Shown: piece after piece, positions 8,499 to 16,685 of the stretch
Layout: the number at the start of each line of letters is the position of its first letter
Numbering within the stretch: position 1 is the stretch's first letter
Source of the DNA: CAYRJD01 sp965247395
GTDB lineage: Bacteria > Actinomycetota > Acidimicrobiia > Acidimicrobiales > Poriferisodalaceae
NCBI GenBank assembly: GCA_965247395.1
Contig: OZ252012.1
Coordinates: 682,001-746,000, forward strand
Reading direction: 5' to 3'
DNA: 64,000 bases
The notes under the pieces: generated by a model
What the model was told of the DNA's origin: nothing
What the model saw: only the letters and a program-made list of their open reading frames with translations
Databases searched by the model: none
Translations under genes and position numbers: made by a program

Positions 8499-8499
8499 C

Positions 8500-8578
8500 T
8501 GCGCCTGCTTATACGACGCTTGCCTAAACCGTGCTTTCCTAAGCTCTGCTTGCTTAAGCGGTGCTTGCTTGCTTTCTA
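8500..8578. repeat. 15-bp degenerate tandem units before nth 3' end
   Basis: Successive units gacgcttgcctaaac, cgtgctttcctaagc, tctgcttgcttaagc and ggtgcttgcttgctt follow at a 15-bp spacing in the short gap between the small ORF and the convergent nth gene, reaching to its stop codon. Confidence 0.55.
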
Positions 8579-9220
8579 GGCGTTTAGAAAGGCGCTGGGG
8601 CAAAAGGAATTCAGCACGCATTGCTCACAGTTGGGTTTGCGAGCGGCACATACGCGCCGGCCATGCAGGATCACCCGAAGACTGAAGTCTCCTCGCTCAT
8701 ACTGCGGAATCATCGGGTTCAGTGCTAGTTCAATCTTGACCGGGTCTTTTTCATCGCAGATACCCAGGCGATTGGTCAGTCTTGTTACATGAGTATCCAC
8801 TGGCAGGCCCGGTAGGCCGAACGCCACCGATCTAATCACGTTGGCGGTCTTACGTCCCACTCCTGCCAGCTTTACTAGGTCTTCCCTGCTGGTCGGCACC
8901 TCGCCGTCGTGGTCGACTAGCAGGCTCTGCGCCATTCGCTGCAGGTTGCGAGCCTTGCTGCGGTAAAACCCGGTCTGGTGCACCAGCTCTTCTAGCTCGA
9001 TGGTGTCGGAGCTGGCTAACGCTTCGGCATCCGGGTAGCGCTTGAACAAGGCCGGAGTGGTCATATTTACGCGTTTGTCGGTGCATTGGGCCGACAAAAT
9101 TGTCGCGACTAACAGCTCAAACGGGCTTTTGTGATCCAACTCGCAAACAGGCTCGTACTCACCCTTTAGCAACTCATGGGTTCGTAGGGCGCGACCCTTA
9201 GGTGAGCGTGGTTTAGCCAC
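8576..9220 (-). CDS. nth: endonuclease III
   Basis: Bifunctional DNA glycosylase/AP lyase of base-excision repair, acting on oxidised pyrimidines. The helix-hairpin-helix LAGVGRKTANVI holds the catalytic lysine, and PVDTHVTRLTNRLG carries the catalytic Asp of the HhH-GPD family. The [4Fe-4S] cluster motif C-x6-C-x2-C-x5-C is intact at Cys191, 198, 201 and 207. Full length at 214 residues. Its start overlaps the 3' end of rlmN by 8 bases, so the two are probably co-transcribed. Confidence 0.96.
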   Translation of the reverse strand: MAKPRSPKGRALRTHELLKGEYEPVCELDHKSPFELLVATILSAQCTDKRVNMTTPALFKRYPDAEALASSDTIELEELVHQTGFYRSKARNLQRMAQSLLVDHDGEVPTSREDLVKLAGVGRKTANVIRSVAFGLPGLPVDTHVTRLTNRLGICDEKDPVKIELALNPMIPQYERGDFSLRVILHGRRVCAARKPNCEQCVLNSFCPSAFLNA

Positions 9221-10337
9221 GCGAGCGCGACTGGTTTCGTTGGGGCCTGCGCTTGGGATCGTTCACTGCCTTGCTTGCGAAGCCAGCACTTAGCTGACCG
9301 CAGGCAGCATCGATGTCGGTGCCACGATTGGCTCGGATGGTGGCATTGACCCCAGTCGCTAACAGCTCGTTGGCAAACCACTCGATCTGTCCACGCGTGG
9401 AGGGAGTCATGATGTAACCAGGCGTTGCGTTAAGCGGAATCAGGTTTACGTGCGCTCCCAGCGGCCGGGCATATTCAGCCAACTCATACGCATCGTCAGC
9501 AGTGTCGTTTACGCCGTCGATCATTGCCCACTCAATACTGATGCGGCGGTTCTTGGCCTTTCTGTATTCCTGCAAGGTTCGCGCCAGGTCGGCTAAGGGG
9601 TACTGCCGATTGATGGGTGCTAGTTGGTTGCGCAGCTTGTCGTTAGCGGCATGCAAAGAAACCGCCAGATTTACAGGTAGAGGGGCTTCGGCCAGTCGCT
9701 TGATGCCGGGAATTATTCCAACCGTTGAGATTGTTATGCGCCGAGCACCGATACCCACGTCGTCATGAAGGCGCTCAACCGCCTTCCAAACGGCGTCGAA
9801 ATTTGCTAGCGGCTCACCCATGCCCATAAACACAACATTGGTGGAAGTCGAATCAGAACTGCTTGGGTCATAGGCGCGAAGCACCTGTTCCACAATCTCA
9901 CCAACGCTCAGGTGTCGACGGAAACCCATCTGACCCGTTGCACAAAAAGTGCAACCCATGGCGCAGCCTGCCTGCGAACTGATGCAGACCGTGGTGCGGT
10001 TGTAGTAATGCATCACCACCGACTCCACCAGCTGTCCATCGGTTAGCGACCAAAGCTGCTTGGTGGTGCGACCCCTGTCGGTGGAGACTGAGTTAGCAGG
10101 TCGAAGGCTGGCGCCCGCTATGTCACCCAGGTCGGCTCTTAGCTGTTTTGGCAGGTTTGTTAGATCAGCGAGCGGCTTTCGCTGGCGATACAAGCCTTCC
10201 CACAATTGGTCAATGCGATATCTGGGCTGATCCGATAGCAGATCGCCCAGCTCGACGCGACTGAGGTCATATAGACCGATCTCGTTGTGACGGGTCTTGC
10301 TCGAAGGAGAGCTTGAATTAGTAGTGGTGGGTTGCAT
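9213..10337 (-). CDS. rlmN: 23S rRNA A2503 / tRNA A37 C2-methyltransferase RlmN
   Basis: Radical-SAM dual-specificity RNA methyltransferase. The cluster-binding Cx3Cx2C is in SSQAGCAMGCTFCATGQMGF, followed by FMGMGEPLANFD and the late catalytic cysteine region GTDIDAACGQLS (the methyl-carrying Cys pair of the mechanism lies in the N-terminal and C-terminal halves). Normal length at 374 residues with a basic C-terminal tail. An ATG start is preceded by an 11-base gap after mshD. The chain mshD-rlmN-nth looks like one transcript. Confidence 0.96.
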   Translation of the reverse strand: MQPTTTNSSSPSSKTRHNEIGLYDLSRVELGDLLSDQPRYRIDQLWEGLYRQRKPLADLTNLPKQLRADLGDIAGASLRPANSVSTDRGRTTKQLWSLTDGQLVESVVMHYYNRTTVCISSQAGCAMGCTFCATGQMGFRRHLSVGEIVEQVLRAYDPSSSDSTSTNVVFMGMGEPLANFDAVWKAVERLHDDVGIGARRITISTVGIIPGIKRLAEAPLPVNLAVSLHAANDKLRNQLAPINRQYPLADLARTLQEYRKAKNRRISIEWAMIDGVNDTADDAYELAEYARPLGAHVNLIPLNATPGYIMTPSTRGQIEWFANELLATGVNATIRANRGTDIDAACGQLSAGFASKAVNDPKRRPQRNQSRSRG

Positions 10338-10347
10338 AGACCGTGCT

Positions 10348-11160
10348 TCAATCTGTGAAAAGGCGGCGTACTACCGTTACTTGAAGGCCAAGACTGCGGT
10401 ACAGATTCACTGCTGGTGTGTTGTCCGCGTCCACATACAACATCGCGCGCGTGATGCCAACGCTCTCAAGATGCTGATAGCCAGCCAGTGTTAGTGCTCG
10501 CCCCAGCCCGCGGCCATGAAATTCAGGATCAACTGCTATCGCATACACCTCACCAACGACAGGGGTTTCATCGGTGTGGGTTTTGGTCCAGCAAAAACCA
10601 GTCATCTCACCATCTGATTCATGAATTCTGAAGCCTTCGGGGTCAAACCATGGCTCAGCTTGACGTTCGGCAAGCATTTCAAGAGTCCAGCCGCCTTGCT
10701 CGCGATGTCCTCGAAAGGCACGGTTGTTTACCGCTAACCAGGACTCATCGTCTTTCCCGGGAACAAAGGCTCTTGTCTCGACGTCTGTTCGTACAGACAT
10801 GGGTAAAGATCGATCCATGCGAAACAGGTCGCGCTGATACGTGAGCCCTATCTCCGCCAGATGCTGACTTATGCGGTTCTTAGTGTCGGGCACCTTGCCA
10901 TGGGCGAGGGCTGCCCGTTCGGTGTCTGAAGTAAATGGGTTATCGACCCACAGCGACACGGGCCGAGCAATCTGCATGAACTGATGGCGAATTACTTCGA
11001 TCATGACATCGTGCGTCCAGAGCGCGGCGTCAACCTCTACGACGCTCCCATGAACGTCGGCTCCAACCGTGATAACAGGCTCACCGACGGTTACTTCATC
11101 TGTCGGTGCTTCACCTGTCAGGCCTCTACTCGGCTCGTCGTTTTGCTCAGGCGCAGGCAC
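10348..11160 (-). CDS. mshD: mycothiol synthase (GNAT acetyltransferase)
   Basis: Last step of mycothiol synthesis: acetyl transfer from acetyl-CoA to Cys-GlcN-Ins. The C-terminal GNAT domain shows VNNRAFRGHREQGGWT, GEVYAIAVDPEFHGRGLGRALT (acetyl-CoA pyrophosphate loop) and LYVDADNTPAVNLYRSLGL, all hallmark MshD blocks. The N-terminal half is a degenerate second GNAT domain, as expected for the tandem-GNAT MshD family, though here it is short. GTG start. Together with the mycothione reductase at 57.2 kb it shows the organism uses mycothiol as its low-molecular-weight thiol. Confidence 0.9.
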   Translation of the reverse strand: MPAPEQNDEPSRGLTGEAPTDEVTVGEPVITVGADVHGSVVEVDAALWTHDVMIEVIRHQFMQIARPVSLWVDNPFTSDTERAALAHGKVPDTKNRISQHLAEIGLTYQRDLFRMDRSLPMSVRTDVETRAFVPGKDDESWLAVNNRAFRGHREQGGWTLEMLAERQAEPWFDPEGFRIHESDGEMTGFCWTKTHTDETPVVGEVYAIAVDPEFHGRGLGRALTLAGYQHLESVGITRAMLYVDADNTPAVNLYRSLGLQVTVVRRLFTD

Positions 11161-11258
11161 ATTGTAAGGCTACGCGTGGCTGGGGCGGGCAGACTTGCGC
11201 CGTGCGTAACTGGCGCTGGCTAAATCGTTCACAACCGCAGACTCTTTACAGCGCAGTG
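11161..11258. promoter_or_regulatory. divergent intergenic region mshD / membrane protein
   Basis: About 98 bases separate the divergent starts of mshD (minus) and the membrane protein (plus). Promoters for both must lie here or inside the gene ends. I cannot assign -35/-10 boxes with confidence. Confidence 0.35.
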
Positions 11259-11597
11259 ATGCTGTCGTATTTTCGAGGCGCATCGATACTCCTGTTTGGA
11301 AGCGTCCTCTACCGGTACTTCGCCGAGCAACTCATTGGTGATTTTCTCGCTGGCTTCGTCCCGCTGGTGCTGCTGGCGGCCTTTGTCTTGGGAGGGCTTG
11401 GTGTGGCCAACGAGTACAAGTGGGGTTACTGGGTGTGCTTCGCCGGTTCGGCCTTCGCCACGCTTGCCTCGGTCTTTTGGACCATTCGCTTTGGATTTGA
11501 TCTCAACCTGGGGTTGCGTTTGATGTTCGACATTGCGCTGGTGTGGATGCTCTTGCATCCGCATAGTCGCGAGTACCGCCACATTTGGTTTAAGTAA
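11259..11597 (+). CDS. small integral membrane protein, function unknown
   Basis: A protein of about 112 residues with three or four hydrophobic segments (SILLFGSVLY; LAGFVPLVLLAAFVLGGLGVA; YWVCFAGSAFATLASVFWTI; LMFDIALVWMLL), ending in a short basic tail. I do not recognise a family. It is upstream of menG on the same strand, 50 bases away. The start is uncertain: GTG 11256 is adjacent and a GTG at 11202 would add an Arg/Trp-rich stretch. The membrane topology and codon pattern support a real gene. Confidence 0.65.
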   Translation: MLSYFRGASILLFGSVLYRYFAEQLIGDFLAGFVPLVLLAAFVLGGLGVANEYKWGYWVCFAGSAFATLASVFWTIRFGFDLNLGLRLMFDIALVWMLLHPHSREYRHIWFK

Positions 11598-11620
11598 CTG
11601 TGCCCGCAACCACCAGAGCG

Positions 11621-11662
11621 TGAACTTGACCTTATGAACTGGGCTAAATGAACCGGGCCTCC
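11621..11662. repeat. three 14-bp tandem units across the menG start
   Basis: The units tgaacttgacctta, tgaactgggctaaa and tgaaccgggcctcc are contiguous at 14-bp spacing. The menG initiation codon (11648-11650) straddles the junction between the second and third units. Wording overlaps with the 14-bp repeats at 3258. Confidence 0.6.
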
Positions 11663-12355
11663 TCGGATCAGGCGCTGCCGAGCCCTGAGCACAAGGCCGC
11701 CAGCGTGCGAAAAATGTTTGACGCCATTGCGCCGCGCTACGACCGCATGAACCGACTGCTCACCTTCGGCCTAGACATTCGTTGGCGACGGAGAACAGTC
11801 GCCGCGCTCGGTCTTGGCCATGGTTCGCGAGTGCTTGATGTGGCCTGCGGCACTGGTGACCTCTGCAACGAGCTGAGCAATGCCGAACTGTGCCCGGTGG
11901 GCATCGACTTCAGCGAAGGAATGCTGAGAGCCGCAAGCACGTCTGCTCCGTTAGTGCTTGCAGACGCTCAGGTACTACCCATAAAAGACGCGGCCTTTGA
12001 CGGTGCTGTTTGTGGCTTTGCGTTACGCAATCTTGACAACTTGCAAGCCTTCTTCGCTGAACTAAATCGCTGTATCAGGCCTGACGGCCGTATTGCGCTG
12101 CTTGAGGTAGCTATTCCGACTAACGCTTTGCTGCGTAAGGGACACAGCTTTTATTTCGGCCAGGTAGTGCCAAAGATTGGAGCTCTGTTGAGCGATAAGG
12201 CTGCCTATCGCTATTTGCCGGCCTCGGTTGCCTACCTGCCAAAGCCCGCAGAGTTGGAAGAGATGCTCGGCTCAGCGGACTTTGAAGTAATTACACGCAC
12301 CCTGCTAACCGGCGGGGTTGCACAATTGGTAACCGCAAAACGCGGGCGGTTATAA
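11648..12355 (+). CDS. menG: demethylmenaquinone methyltransferase
   Basis: SAM-dependent C-methyltransferase that finishes menaquinone synthesis (UbiE/MenG/COQ5 family). MFDAIAPRYDRMNRLLTFGLD is the family's first signature, VLDVACGTGDLCNEL binds SAM, and FALRNLDNLQAFFAELNRCIRPDGRIALLEV contains the second signature. Length 235 is normal. Convergent with menA, the enzyme that makes its substrate, with a minisatellite between them. The stop codon TAA lies inside the first repeat unit. Confidence 0.94.
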   Translation: MNRASSDQALPSPEHKAASVRKMFDAIAPRYDRMNRLLTFGLDIRWRRRTVAALGLGHGSRVLDVACGTGDLCNELSNAELCPVGIDFSEGMLRAASTSAPLVLADAQVLPIKDAAFDGAVCGFALRNLDNLQAFFAELNRCIRPDGRIALLEVAIPTNALLRKGHSFYFGQVVPKIGALLSDKAAYRYLPASVAYLPKPAELEEMLGSADFEVITRTLLTGGVAQLVTAKRGRL

Positions 12356-12482
12356 CAGCCGTAGACGCGATAACAGCCGCAGGCGCGATAACAGCCGCAG
12401 GCGCGATAACAGCCGCAGGCGCGATAACAGCCGCAGGCGCGATAACAGCCGCAGGCGCGATAACAGCCGCAGGCGCGATAAC
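12352..12482. repeat. 18-bp minisatellite, seven units, between menG and menA
   Basis: Seven consecutive 18-bp units starting at 12352 (first unit ataacagccgtagacgcg; the next six all ataacagccgcaggcgcg) plus a 5-base remnant. The first unit has two changes and supplies the menG stop codon. The array ends 3 bases before the menA stop. Six near-identical copies imply recent expansion. There is no spacer variation, so it is not a CRISPR. Confidence 0.95.
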
Positions 12483-12484
12483 AC

Positions 12485-13390
12485 TTAAGCGCCGAAGCCG
12501 AGCCCCGCAGCCAGAAGAGCGCCGAACACCAGTTGCAGGCGAGCGGTACCTGCCAAGACCGGAATGAGATCAGCGCCAATAGCGCCGCGAATAACAGCAC
12601 GTACGGGTAGCACCGCCAACGGAAGCGCTGCCAATGCCACAAGCGCCCAAGGTCGTACGACCGCCAAATACGGCACCGAAATAAAGATTGCCGCCAGCAA
12701 GCCGACATAGAAGCCTCTGGTCAACTTGTCGCCAAGCCTGACCGGCAGCGTTAACTTGCCGGCCGCTTCATCACGTGGCAGATCCCGCAGATTATTTGCC
12801 ACTAACAGCGCCACAGCGCATAGTCCAACCGGCACTGCCACGCCGATAGCCAGCGGCGTCAGGTTCTCGTCTTGCACAAAAGTTGACCCAGCGGTCGCTA
12901 CCAAACCAAAAAAGACAAATACGGATAGCTCGCCCCACCCGCGATAGCCGTATGGCTTGCTACCACCCGTGTAGTACCAAGCAGCCAAGATGCAAATGGC
13001 TCCAACCGCAAGTAGCCACCAGGCCAAGACAATCGCTAATGACAGGCCTGCAACTGCGGCCATTGTAAACGCCGCAAAAGCGGCCCTCTTCACTGCTTCG
13101 GGCGATGCTGCTCCTGAGGCCACCAATCTTTGAGGGCCTATGCGGGTGGCGTCAGTTCCACGTATTCCGTCGCTGTAGTCGTTGGCGTAGTTCACACCCA
13201 CCTGCAGGCTGAGGCTGACTACTAGCGCAGCCACGGCGCGCCACCAGATCAACCCTTCGCCGGTTGCTAGCGCGTCGGCGGCAGCCGTACCCACCATTAC
13301 CGGGACGATTGATGCAGGCAGCGTGCGCAGACGCGCACCAACAATCCAAGGTTTGACGTGATTGTCCCAAGCGATGCGCGCGCTAGCCAC
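12485..13390 (-). CDS. menA: 1,4-dihydroxy-2-naphthoate polyprenyltransferase
   Basis: Membrane-bound UbiA-superfamily prenyltransferase that attaches the isoprenoid tail to 1,4-dihydroxy-2-naphthoate, giving demethylmenaquinone, the substrate of MenG. The first Asp-rich motif NYANDYSDGIRGTD and the second NNLRDLPRDEAAGKLTLPVRLG are present. About eight hydrophobic segments are visible. 301 residues, GTG start. Its C-terminus faces the menG C-terminus across the 18-bp repeat array. Confidence 0.94.
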   Translation of the reverse strand: MASARIAWDNHVKPWIVGARLRTLPASIVPVMVGTAAADALATGEGLIWWRAVAALVVSLSLQVGVNYANDYSDGIRGTDATRIGPQRLVASGAASPEAVKRAAFAAFTMAAVAGLSLAIVLAWWLLAVGAICILAAWYYTGGSKPYGYRGWGELSVFVFFGLVATAGSTFVQDENLTPLAIGVAVPVGLCAVALLVANNLRDLPRDEAAGKLTLPVRLGDKLTRGFYVGLLAAIFISVPYLAVVRPWALVALAALPLAVLPVRAVIRGAIGADLIPVLAGTARLQLVFGALLAAGLGFGA

Positions 13391-13446
13391 TTGGATCCTC
13401 GTGAATTACCTGTAAAGAAGTGGGTCTATGAGGTTTAGAGCGAGGC

Positions 13447-14670
13447 TTATAGCCCTGACTTTTCCAAAATGTGCACGCCGCAGCTTGAGCCCAAGCCGAT
13501 CACATGCGCCAGCCCAACCTTGGCGCCTTCGATTTGGCGGTCACCAGCCTCACCGCGCATATGCGTTGCTACTTCAAACAAATTGGCAACGCCGGTAGCG
13601 CCGATCGGGTGTCCTTTAGACAACAGGCCACCCGACACGTTGACGGGTGTCTCGCCGTCGCGCCATGGACCACCCTTGTCGATCCAGTCACCGGCTCCGC
13701 CTGGCTCACAAAGACTGAGGTTGTCGTAGTGACGTAGCTCGGCGGTTGCGAAGCAGTCGTGTAACTCCACCAAGTCCAGGTCGGCGGGATCAACACCTGA
13801 CTGCTCGTAGGCCTGATCGGCAGCTTGGCGCGTCAGCGTGTTTACGTCCGGCTGCACTTGACAGCCCTCGGTCCACGGATCTGATGTGAGCACAGACGCC
13901 GACACCTTGACCGCACGGCGCTGTTGCTCAGCCGGAAGCGTCTTCAGCTTCTCATCGGACACCAGCACCACCGCTGCGGCACCATCACCGGTCGGGCAGC
14001 ACATCAGCAAGGTGTTGGGATAGGCAATGACCTCAGAAGTCATTACCTCGTCCAACGTAAACGCCTTTTGGTACTGCGCCAGCGGGTTCAAGGTGGAGTG
14101 CTCGTGGTTTTTTTGCGCCACCTTGGCGAATTGCTCAAACCCAACACCGTCATTTTCGTAGGCATATTCCATGCCGGCTTGCGCGAAAACGCCCGGCATC
14201 ATGTTCGTACCCAGGCGGCCTTCCACTCCTAACACTGAGCCGTAGCGCCCTTTTGGCTCGAAAACCTCTTTGTCTGCACGAGCGGCCTTATCGCCGCCGA
14301 GCATTCCCATCTTTCCCATCTGCTCTACACCGACTGCGAGACCCATCTGGGCTTCGCCGGCTTTGATCGCCATCATCACCGTGCGAACCGCGGTGGCGCC
14401 GGTGGCGCATGCGTTTGCGACGTTGTAAACGGGAATTCCGGTCTGGCCGATTTGTTTTTGTAGCCGCTGCCCTACCCCGCCGTTGGCTTCGTAAAGACAA
14501 CCCGCTGCCAGGATGTCCATCTGATCCATAGATGTGTTGCCATCATCTAATGCGCCGAGAGAGGCATCAGCGGCGAGGTCAATGAGATCCTTGTCCTTAT
14601 AACGACGGAACTTGGTCATTGACGTGCCAAGAATCCAAACGGGATTGTCGTCAGTGGTGCTTGCTGTCAT
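13447..14670 (-). CDS. SCP2-type thiolase / lipid-transfer-like acetyl-CoA acetyltransferase
   Basis: Thiolase-fold enzyme of 407 residues. The nucleophile cysteine is in NVANACATGATAVRTV, a second motif is LVELHDCFATAELRHYD and the His-containing GGLLSKGHPIGATG is intact. The form (C-A-T-G nucleophile, HDCF block) is that of SCP-x/Ltp-type thiolases used in side-chain shortening of lipids or sterols rather than the classical FadA. A good Shine-Dalgarno (AGGGAG) precedes the ATG. The gene upstream is an OB-fold Zn-ribbon protein that commonly forms a complex with this kind of thiolase. Substrate not predictable. Confidence 0.9.
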   Translation of the reverse strand: MTASTTDDNPVWILGTSMTKFRRYKDKDLIDLAADASLGALDDGNTSMDQMDILAAGCLYEANGGVGQRLQKQIGQTGIPVYNVANACATGATAVRTVMMAIKAGEAQMGLAVGVEQMGKMGMLGGDKAARADKEVFEPKGRYGSVLGVEGRLGTNMMPGVFAQAGMEYAYENDGVGFEQFAKVAQKNHEHSTLNPLAQYQKAFTLDEVMTSEVIAYPNTLLMCCPTGDGAAAVVLVSDEKLKTLPAEQQRRAVKVSASVLTSDPWTEGCQVQPDVNTLTRQAADQAYEQSGVDPADLDLVELHDCFATAELRHYDNLSLCEPGGAGDWIDKGGPWRDGETPVNVSGGLLSKGHPIGATGVANLFEVATHMRGEAGDRQIEGAKVGLAHVIGLGSSCGVHILEKSGL

Positions 14671-14750
14671 AGCTGCGCTCCCTTTGTATGCGTGATGCGA
14701 ACTTGTAGGCGGATCCGCTGCCTTGTTGAATAACTTACCCTGCAGCCGAA

Positions 14751-15152
14751 CTACTGGGTTGCTGGCTCATAGCCAAACGCCACGGCCTCGTTGCCGTCAT
14801 CATCGGTCGCAACCACATAGGTCGTAAGGCGAACGGGCATGCCGAGCGTTAAGCGGTCCGGTTCAGGTGCAACGTTGACGATGTTGGCTTTCACTCGCCC
14901 GCCGCCGTCGATATCAACCACTGCTGACACATAAGGTGCTGGCACACCGCGTGCTGCTCGGTGAACGATGGTGAAGGTTCTCACTTTGCCTGTGTTAAGC
15001 AACCGTTGGGTGCTGAACTCTCGAGCTCCGCAGGAAGCACACGCATTGCGGCGGTCGAAAAACTGTGCCTTGCAGGAATCGCACTGACGCGCCTGTAGGT
15101 AGGGCTCACTATCAAGAACCAGGTAATCCACCATAGGTATCTGACTTGGCAC
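14751..15152 (-). CDS. Zn-ribbon OB-fold (DUF35) protein
   Basis: 133 residues with an N-terminal zinc ribbon (CDSCKAQFFDRRNACASCGA) and a C-terminal OB-fold. This is the DUF35 architecture of acyl-CoA-associated partner proteins that sit next to SCP2-type thiolases and, in steroid-degrading actinobacteria, form mixed complexes with them. It lies directly upstream of the thiolase, 80 bases away on the same strand, which supports a joint role. GTG start; an ATG six residues in is an alternative. Confidence 0.9.
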   Translation of the reverse strand: MPSQIPMVDYLVLDSEPYLQARQCDSCKAQFFDRRNACASCGAREFSTQRLLNTGKVRTFTIVHRAARGVPAPYVSAVVDIDGGGRVKANIVNVAPEPDRLTLGMPVRLTTYVVATDDDGNEAVAFGYEPATQ

Positions 15153-15234
15153 GAATCCGCCCCCTTATTCCTTATTCTTTGAATTTATTTGATTTATTTG
15201 CTATTTGCAGCAATGGGATGGCTGATTAGCTCTG

Positions 15235-15933
15235 CTACCAATTCGCATAGTGAACTACGGCGTTCTGGGCATTGTCTAGCGGGCGACGCGGGCGCTTCGC
15301 ACTGCGACCGGGTCGCGAAGACGCTGAATCTGGGCCAGCCGCCAACGGATCATGGCTAGCACCGGCTGGGTCGGGGCTAGCCGCTGTCGAGTCGAAGCTG
15401 ATCGCAGATGGGTCAGGCCAGCCGATTGCCACCGTGCCGACCGGTTCACGATCCTGTGGAACGCCAAGTTTGGCCTTGATGTCTTCAGCGTGGTCAAACA
15501 TGCCGAAGAACAACACGCCTAGCCCCGCATCGATTGCTGCGTACTGCATCGCCATGGCTGCAAACGATGCATCAACCAGCCAATAAGGCGTTGCCCAAGC
15601 AGCCGGGTCAGCCAGTCCGGTGGCGGCCTTATCGGATTCTGCGTAGCGCTGCGTATATGCACTCCGATTAGCCCAAACCGTCACGAGCACTGGACAAGCC
15701 AAAAGACCAGGCCAAGCAAACCCTGCTCGCCGGGGCGCAGGCAGGGTGGTATCCCAATAGCGCTGGGTTTGCTCTGATCCGATCAGAACCACGAAGTCAA
15801 AGCCTTGAGCATTACCTGCGGACGGGACGCGGCGAGCTAAGTCAAGAATATGAGTTAGGACAGTTCCGGGCACCTCATCAGGCAAAAACGCCCGTGTCAT
15901 CGAACGTGCACGCGCCAGCTCCTCGAAATGCAC
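15235..15933 (-). CDS. nitroreductase family protein with repetitive C-terminus
   Basis: FMN-dependent nitroreductase-fold protein. RSMTRAFLPDEVPGTVLTHIL and ARRVPSAGNAQGFDFVVL form the N-terminal FMN pocket, AMAMQYAAIDAGLGVLFFGMF is the conserved core helix and LGVPQDREPVGTVAIGWPD the last core strand. After that, about 50 residues are Ser/Pro/Ala/Asp-rich (SPDPAGASHDPLAAGPDSAS) and degenerate-repeat-like, ending in Arg-rich sequence. Physiological substrate unknown; related proteins reduce nitro compounds, F420-type or flavin substrates. GTG start. Confidence 0.85.
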   Translation of the reverse strand: MHFEELARARSMTRAFLPDEVPGTVLTHILDLARRVPSAGNAQGFDFVVLIGSEQTQRYWDTTLPAPRRAGFAWPGLLACPVLVTVWANRSAYTQRYAESDKAATGLADPAAWATPYWLVDASFAAMAMQYAAIDAGLGVLFFGMFDHAEDIKAKLGVPQDREPVGTVAIGWPDPSAISFDSTAASPDPAGASHDPLAAGPDSASSRPGRSAKRPRRPLDNAQNAVVHYANW

Positions 15934-15940
15934 TTGCCCT

Positions 15941-15996
15941 GTTCGGTTAGGCCTGTTGGATCAGCCCTGTTAGATCAGCTCTGTCAAACGAGCTTT
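15941..15996. repeat. four 14-bp tandem units at a gene junction
   Basis: The units gttcggttaggcct, gttggatcagccct, gttagatcagctct and gtcaaacgagcttt are contiguous with 14-bp spacing. They fill the spacer between the nitroreductase start and the upstream hypothetical gene and include that gene's stop codon (15984-15986). Confidence 0.65.
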
Positions 15997-16649
15997 GACA
16001 GCTTCTCTCGGCTAGCCCAACCGAATGCGAGCAAAGCGTCTCCGCGGGTTGGGTCGACGCCTTTGAACATGCTCACCAGATCAGCATCAACGCTTTCTGG
16101 TTTCAAGGCACAGTGGTTCAGCACGCAGGCCGGGTCGCCCTCGCCGTAGACGCGAAACTCACGAGCCTTGTACTCGCCGCGCACTTCAAACCGCTTTGAC
16201 AAACGGCGCCCCCAAGCACGATCTTCACCGTTGGCTTCGTAGCCGGGACGCGGCACGACACGAGTAAGCGACTTAAACGCTTCAAACGCACCTGGCTCAG
16301 CCACCTGGGAAGCCATCAGCACGTCTTCGTCAGGAAACGCCAGCACCGCTCGGCGTAGCTGATCGGTAACCATGGCCTTTAGCGCCGCATTGCGGCGATT
16401 GGACCGCTTAACAGCCCCCAAACCGATCAAGACAGTCGGATCACCGCCCACTCGCTCCAAAGTGCAGAAGCTGTACCCGTGCAACTGCTCCCCATCCCGC
16501 ACATGAGTAACAAGCACCCAGGCATCGCGCTGCTTTGACAAATGGCCAACGTCAAACCGCAATGGTTCATCGGCTAGTAGTTCAGCCATCTCTACAAGCT
16601 CTGCATCGCCTAATGCACTGCAGTCCTTCGTATCAGCCAATAAAGGCAT
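15984..16649 (-). CDS. conserved-looking hypothetical protein (221 aa)
   Basis: I do not recognise a family. The protein is soluble and alpha/beta in character. The central segment (TVLIGLGAVKRSNRRNAALKAMVTDQLRRA) followed by FPDEDVLMASQVAEPGAFEAFKSL has the look of an acetyltransferase-like CoA-binding turn, but the GNAT Q/R-x-x-G-x-G/A loop is not clear. A strong Shine-Dalgarno (taggagggg) lies five bases before the ATG at 16649. It lies between the nitroreductase and bpa, on the same strand as both. Confidence 0.75.
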   Translation of the reverse strand: MPLLADTKDCSALGDAELVEMAELLADEPLRFDVGHLSKQRDAWVLVTHVRDGEQLHGYSFCTLERVGGDPTVLIGLGAVKRSNRRNAALKAMVTDQLRRAVLAFPDEDVLMASQVAEPGAFEAFKSLTRVVPRPGYEANGEDRAWGRRLSKRFEVRGEYKAREFRVYGEGDPACVLNHCALKPESVDADLVSMFKGVDPTRGDALLAFGWASREKLSKLV

Positions 16650-16685
16650 TACCCCTCCTAGTAAGTGAATTGTTTGTTGGTGATC

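Noticed and set aside
12352..12482. Possible CRISPR array
   Set aside because: Units are contiguous with no spacers and no cas genes are nearby.
12232..12708. A long minus-strand open frame with repeated CGCYRA residues across the 18-bp array
   Set aside because: It exists only because the 18-bp unit has no stop in that frame, and it overlaps menG and menA. The biased composition is a repeat artefact.
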